NCBI RefSeq assembly: GCF_036322805.1
Contig: NZ_AP027272.1
Location: 2,542,001-2,606,000 of the forward strand
Source: Planctobacterium marinum
GTDB taxonomy: Bacteria; Pseudomonadota; Gammaproteobacteria; Enterobacterales; Alteromonadaceae
Length of the DNA: 64,000 nt
Direction: 5' to 3'
A model generated the notes under the pieces. It did no database searches. It was not told the origin of the DNA and saw only the letters and a program-made list of their open reading frames with translations. Both the position numbers and the translations under genes were made by a program. Shown piece by piece: positions 61,963-64,000 of this stretch (positions are counted from its first letter, which is position 1; each line of letters begins with the position of its first letter).

Positions 61963-62726
61963 GTGAATTTAATGACAAAGTAGTATTAATCACTGGCGCG
62001 ACGTCTGGAATTGGCAAGACTACGGCTCATATGTTCGCAGACAAGGGAGCCAAAGTAGTTGTTTCAGGCAGAAGAGCAGAACAAGGCGCTTCTGTCGTTG
62101 ATGAGATTATAAATAGTGGAGGTATTGCAAGGTTTATTCAATGTGATGTCAGTAATGAGCAACAAGTTGCAGCCCTCATAGAGCAAACAGTATCCAGTTT
62201 CGGCAAGCTAGATATCGTTTTCAACAATGCAGGTATTGGTGGCAAGATTGCACCACTGCACGAACTAACTGAATCAGAATGGTGCCAAACCCAAGATATT
62301 AACCTGAAAGGGGTTTGGCTGTGCCTTAAATATCAGATCAAACAATTTCTTGCTCAAGGTAAAGGCAATTATTCAATTGTAAACATGGCTTCACTATGGG
62401 GAACAGGAGCCAGCAATTTTGGCGCGGCCACCTACACGGCCAGTAAACACGGCGTTATCGGTTTAACCAAATCAGCGGCACTTGAATATGCCGACTCAGG
62501 GATTCGGGTCAATGCAATCTGTCCAGCTTGGGTTCCAACAGAAGCAAACTCCGCAGTTCTCGACAATCCAGAAATGCGCGCACAAATTGCCTCGATGCAC
62601 CCTATAGGCAGACTTGGTACCCAAGAAGAGATAGCTTCATGTGTTATGTGGCTTTCTAGTGCGGGGGCAGGTTTTATAACAGGTCAGGATATACTGGCCG
62701 ATGGGGGAATTTCGGCCAGACGTTGA
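61959..62726 (+). CDS. Short-chain dehydrogenase/reductase (SDR)
   Basis: 255 residues. NAD(P) loop LITGATSGIGK, NNAG motif (VFNNAGIGG), catalytic Ser in NMASLWGTG, and the YTASKHG Tyr/Lys pair, a complete classical SDR. The acceptor is an alcohol or ketone of unknown identity. Its ATG overlaps the TonB receptor stop (ATGA), so translation is coupled, implying that the enzyme acts on whatever the receptor imports. The stop is 1 nt from the convergent citrate-synthase-like gene. Confidence 0.92.
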   Translation: MSEFNDKVVLITGATSGIGKTTAHMFADKGAKVVVSGRRAEQGASVVDEIINSGGIARFIQCDVSNEQQVAALIEQTVSSFGKLDIVFNNAGIGGKIAPLHELTESEWCQTQDINLKGVWLCLKYQIKQFLAQGKGNYSIVNMASLWGTGASNFGAATYTASKHGVIGLTKSAALEYADSGIRVNAICPAWVPTEANSAVLDNPEMRAQIASMHPIGRLGTQEEIASCVMWLSSAGAGFITGQDILADGGISARR

Positions 62727-62727
62727 G

Positions 62728-63519
62728 TTACCATTTTCTTTTTTCCGTTCCGGTATACACAACTCTATCACATCTGACTGGCAGGAATGCGCCCTCAACA
62801 TCTTGTTTCGCTTCGATATAACAAGGTGGCATTCCGGCCACGAAGCACAAAGTCATAAACATGTGAAATGACTCAGCATCAAAGCCTAAATCTACCCCCA
62901 AAGCCGCGTAGAGCGCCGCTACATTCATATTTATCTGCTTTTTTGCCTTAAGGAGGTTAGCCACTTCAATGGCGATGTGAAAATGCGTTAAATCATCTAT
63001 GGGGTTGTCTTTTAAGAACTGAATAAGATGAGGAACACGCTCATCTGTACTGGCTAAGGGGCGCCCATAACCAAAAATCACCTTGTGATGTCGTATTTCA
63101 TTATCTACAAAATCACTGAGTTGCTGCCCCTGCTCTATTGCATTGCCCGCCCGAATAAAGAAATCCAGAGCCACCTTAAAGGGCTTTCCACCGAAAATGG
63201 CCGCTTCACAGCTAGCTATTCCTGCTGCAAGAGCCAGTGGAGGCGTTGTGCGCGCGCTACCGGCCAGAGCAGTAATGTGATTTGGCCAAATGGACTTATC
63301 AGGATAACTGGTGCTAACCCAAATAAAATTGAGCACCTTTACTTCAGCCGGTGAAAAACGTTTTCCAGTAATCCCATAAGCAAACAGCTCAATCCATGAC
63401 AGTGCCTTTAATTCATGATGCAAGTCTTTGCCACGATAAACGACCCTTTCGCTTAAATAGCTCCTGCCCATCTGAGTCACAATTTTATTTTCATGCTCAA
63501 ATAAATCAGCGATACTCAT
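62728..63519 (-). CDS. Citrate-synthase-like protein lacking recognisable catalytic residues
   Basis: 263 residues. Pattern follows the citrate synthase/citryl-CoA lyase fold: YRGKDL..ELKALSWIELFAYGITGKRFSP, then TTPPLALAAGIASCEAAIFGGKP for the usual A.AAGI...GP.HGGA, then HHKVIFGYGRPLASTDERVP for GFGH.VY...DPR, and MNVAALYAALGVDLGF for NVDFY...LG. Compared with E. coli GltA, the equivalents of His264, His305 and Asp362 appear to be Lys or absent, Arg (GYGR) and Ala (NVA). It is therefore probably a non-catalytic or altered member. It overlaps the upstream paralogue by 4 nt. Assignment is by eye. Confidence 0.7.
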   Translation of the reverse strand: MSIADLFEHENKIVTQMGRSYLSERVVYRGKDLHHELKALSWIELFAYGITGKRFSPAEVKVLNFIWVSTSYPDKSIWPNHITALAGSARTTPPLALAAGIASCEAAIFGGKPFKVALDFFIRAGNAIEQGQQLSDFVDNEIRHHKVIFGYGRPLASTDERVPHLIQFLKDNPIDDLTHFHIAIEVANLLKAKKQINMNVAALYAALGVDLGFDAESFHMFMTLCFVAGMPPCYIEAKQDVEGAFLPVRCDRVVYTGTEKRKW

Positions 63520-64000
63520 TTCAGGTACTCCGATACATCTGGCAGTGGGCCAACTACACCAGGATCACTTGTCAGCTCAGTTTGCTTGCCAAAGAATGGG
63601 AACTGTTTCCAACCTTGATTTTTCGCTTCAAGAGAATGAACTGCCGCACCTGGCAATCTGATAATCAGGCTACAAAGCTCCGCCTGTTCTGGCGAAAAGC
63701 CCAATTCATAAAAGCAGGCGGCAGCAACAAAATTTGTGCTAACAGCCATACCTGTTGCTTCTTCAAAGTCAGGATAGTATTTATGTAACCAGTTAACAGC
63801 TGGATAACTACCACTTTTACCTCTCAAATCCATAAATTTGAGAGTAATTGCGGAGGTTTTGCTGGCATGAGGTAAGAAGCCCGGAGGATGCTCGAATTTT
63901 TCCCAGATATCCTCCCTGAGTCGACTCTGATTAGGGTTTTTGAACGCCTCTAACCACTTTTCTTCCTGAAAATGAAACTGCTTAAAACAGCTCACCAAAT
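63516..64000 (-). CDS. Citrate-synthase-like protein, C-terminal part, 5' end outside window
   Basis: About 160 residues visible; the open frame reaches the edge, and the TTG at 63998 is only the first start-like codon seen, so the real start lies probably beyond. The visible part resembles the citrate synthase C-terminal region: FEEATGMAVSTNFVAAACFYELGF for the NVDFY segment, and LCSLIIRLPGAAVHSLEA for the R..G..AH..E segment, so this copy keeps the Arg, Gly and His-Glu features lost in its neighbour. The downstream gene begins within its stop (ATGA). The two products could form a heteromer. Confidence 0.6.
   Translation of the reverse strand, partial: LVSCFKQFHFQEEKWLEAFKNPNQSRLREDIWEKFEHPPGFLPHASKTSAITLKFMDLRGKSGSYPAVNWLHKYYPDFEEATGMAVSTNFVAAACFYELGFSPEQAELCSLIIRLPGAAVHSLEAKNQGWKQFPFFGKQTELTSDPGVVGPLPDVSEYLK

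Noticed and set aside
62728-63998. The two citrate-synthase-like frames as one gene split by a frameshift
   Set aside because: The downstream protein alone spans the fold from N- to C-terminal motifs, and the visible upstream part also contains a C-terminal region. They are two paralogues rather than two halves, and the ATGA overlap is typical of intact operons.

Overview
The window reads as a chromosomal segment of a marine gammaproteobacterium of the Alteromonadales (Alteromonas/Glaciecola/Aliiglaciecola type). This is inferred from moderate-to-low GC, from gammaproteobacterial gene pairs (alaA-yfbR, msrP-msrQ, yejK/yejL/yejM, a sulA-like SOS gene), and from many envelope, efflux and TonB genes. 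No database search was possible, so the genus is a guess. Almost everything is ordinary dense bacterial coding sequence. There is no rRNA, CRISPR array, prophage or plasmid backbone.

Layout. 1-5.6 kb: the 5' part of a large Ig-repeat surface lipoprotein, a dicarboxylate/amino acid symporter, an intact IS3-family element (3184-4487, 3-bp target duplication) and sohB. 5.7-16 kb: a secreted metzincin-type protease, a tetR-sixA pair divergent from a carboxymuconolactone-decarboxylase-like gene with two TetR-type operators, an ABC1 kinase and an RND efflux operon. 16-16.5 kb: a non-coding, MITE-like element built of nested inverted repeats. 16.5-27.7 kb: a chemoreceptor, a sterol-desaturase/Crp divergent pair, a Nudix protein with a decayed SixA-like N-terminus, a solute-binding protein, a LysR/GST divergon leading into a large flavin/iron-sulfur reductase, a DUF481 outer-membrane protein and an MscS channel. 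27.8-35.6 kb: alaA-yfbR, dGTPase, a Sel1 protein, msrPQ, a SulA-like gene behind two LexA boxes, ychJ and tRNA-Tyr. 35.9-45.1 kb: a receiver-TPR protein with a small lipoprotein, an EamA transporter, a DUF6279 lipoprotein, pfkA and a second RND operon. 45.3-50.2 kb: a sodium:solute symporter with a LytS/LytTR two-component pair, a DUF962 protein and a PilZ protein. 50.4-57 kb: an M61 peptidase, an M23 peptidase overlapping a tandem 6-pyruvoyl-tetrahydropterin-synthase-like fusion, and yejK/yejL/yejM. 57-64 kb: a periplasmic binding protein, a histidine kinase, a TonB receptor and an SDR on one strand, facing two overlapping citrate-synthase-like genes.

The items most worth a second look are the SixA-like/Nudix fusion (19991-20911), the tandem T-fold protein with complementary half-sites (53034-53909), the citrate-synthase-like pair in which one member has lost the recognisable catalytic residues (62728-64000), and the inverted-repeat element at 15978-16490. 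None is proven to be a new system. They are sequence-level anomalies that can be tested.
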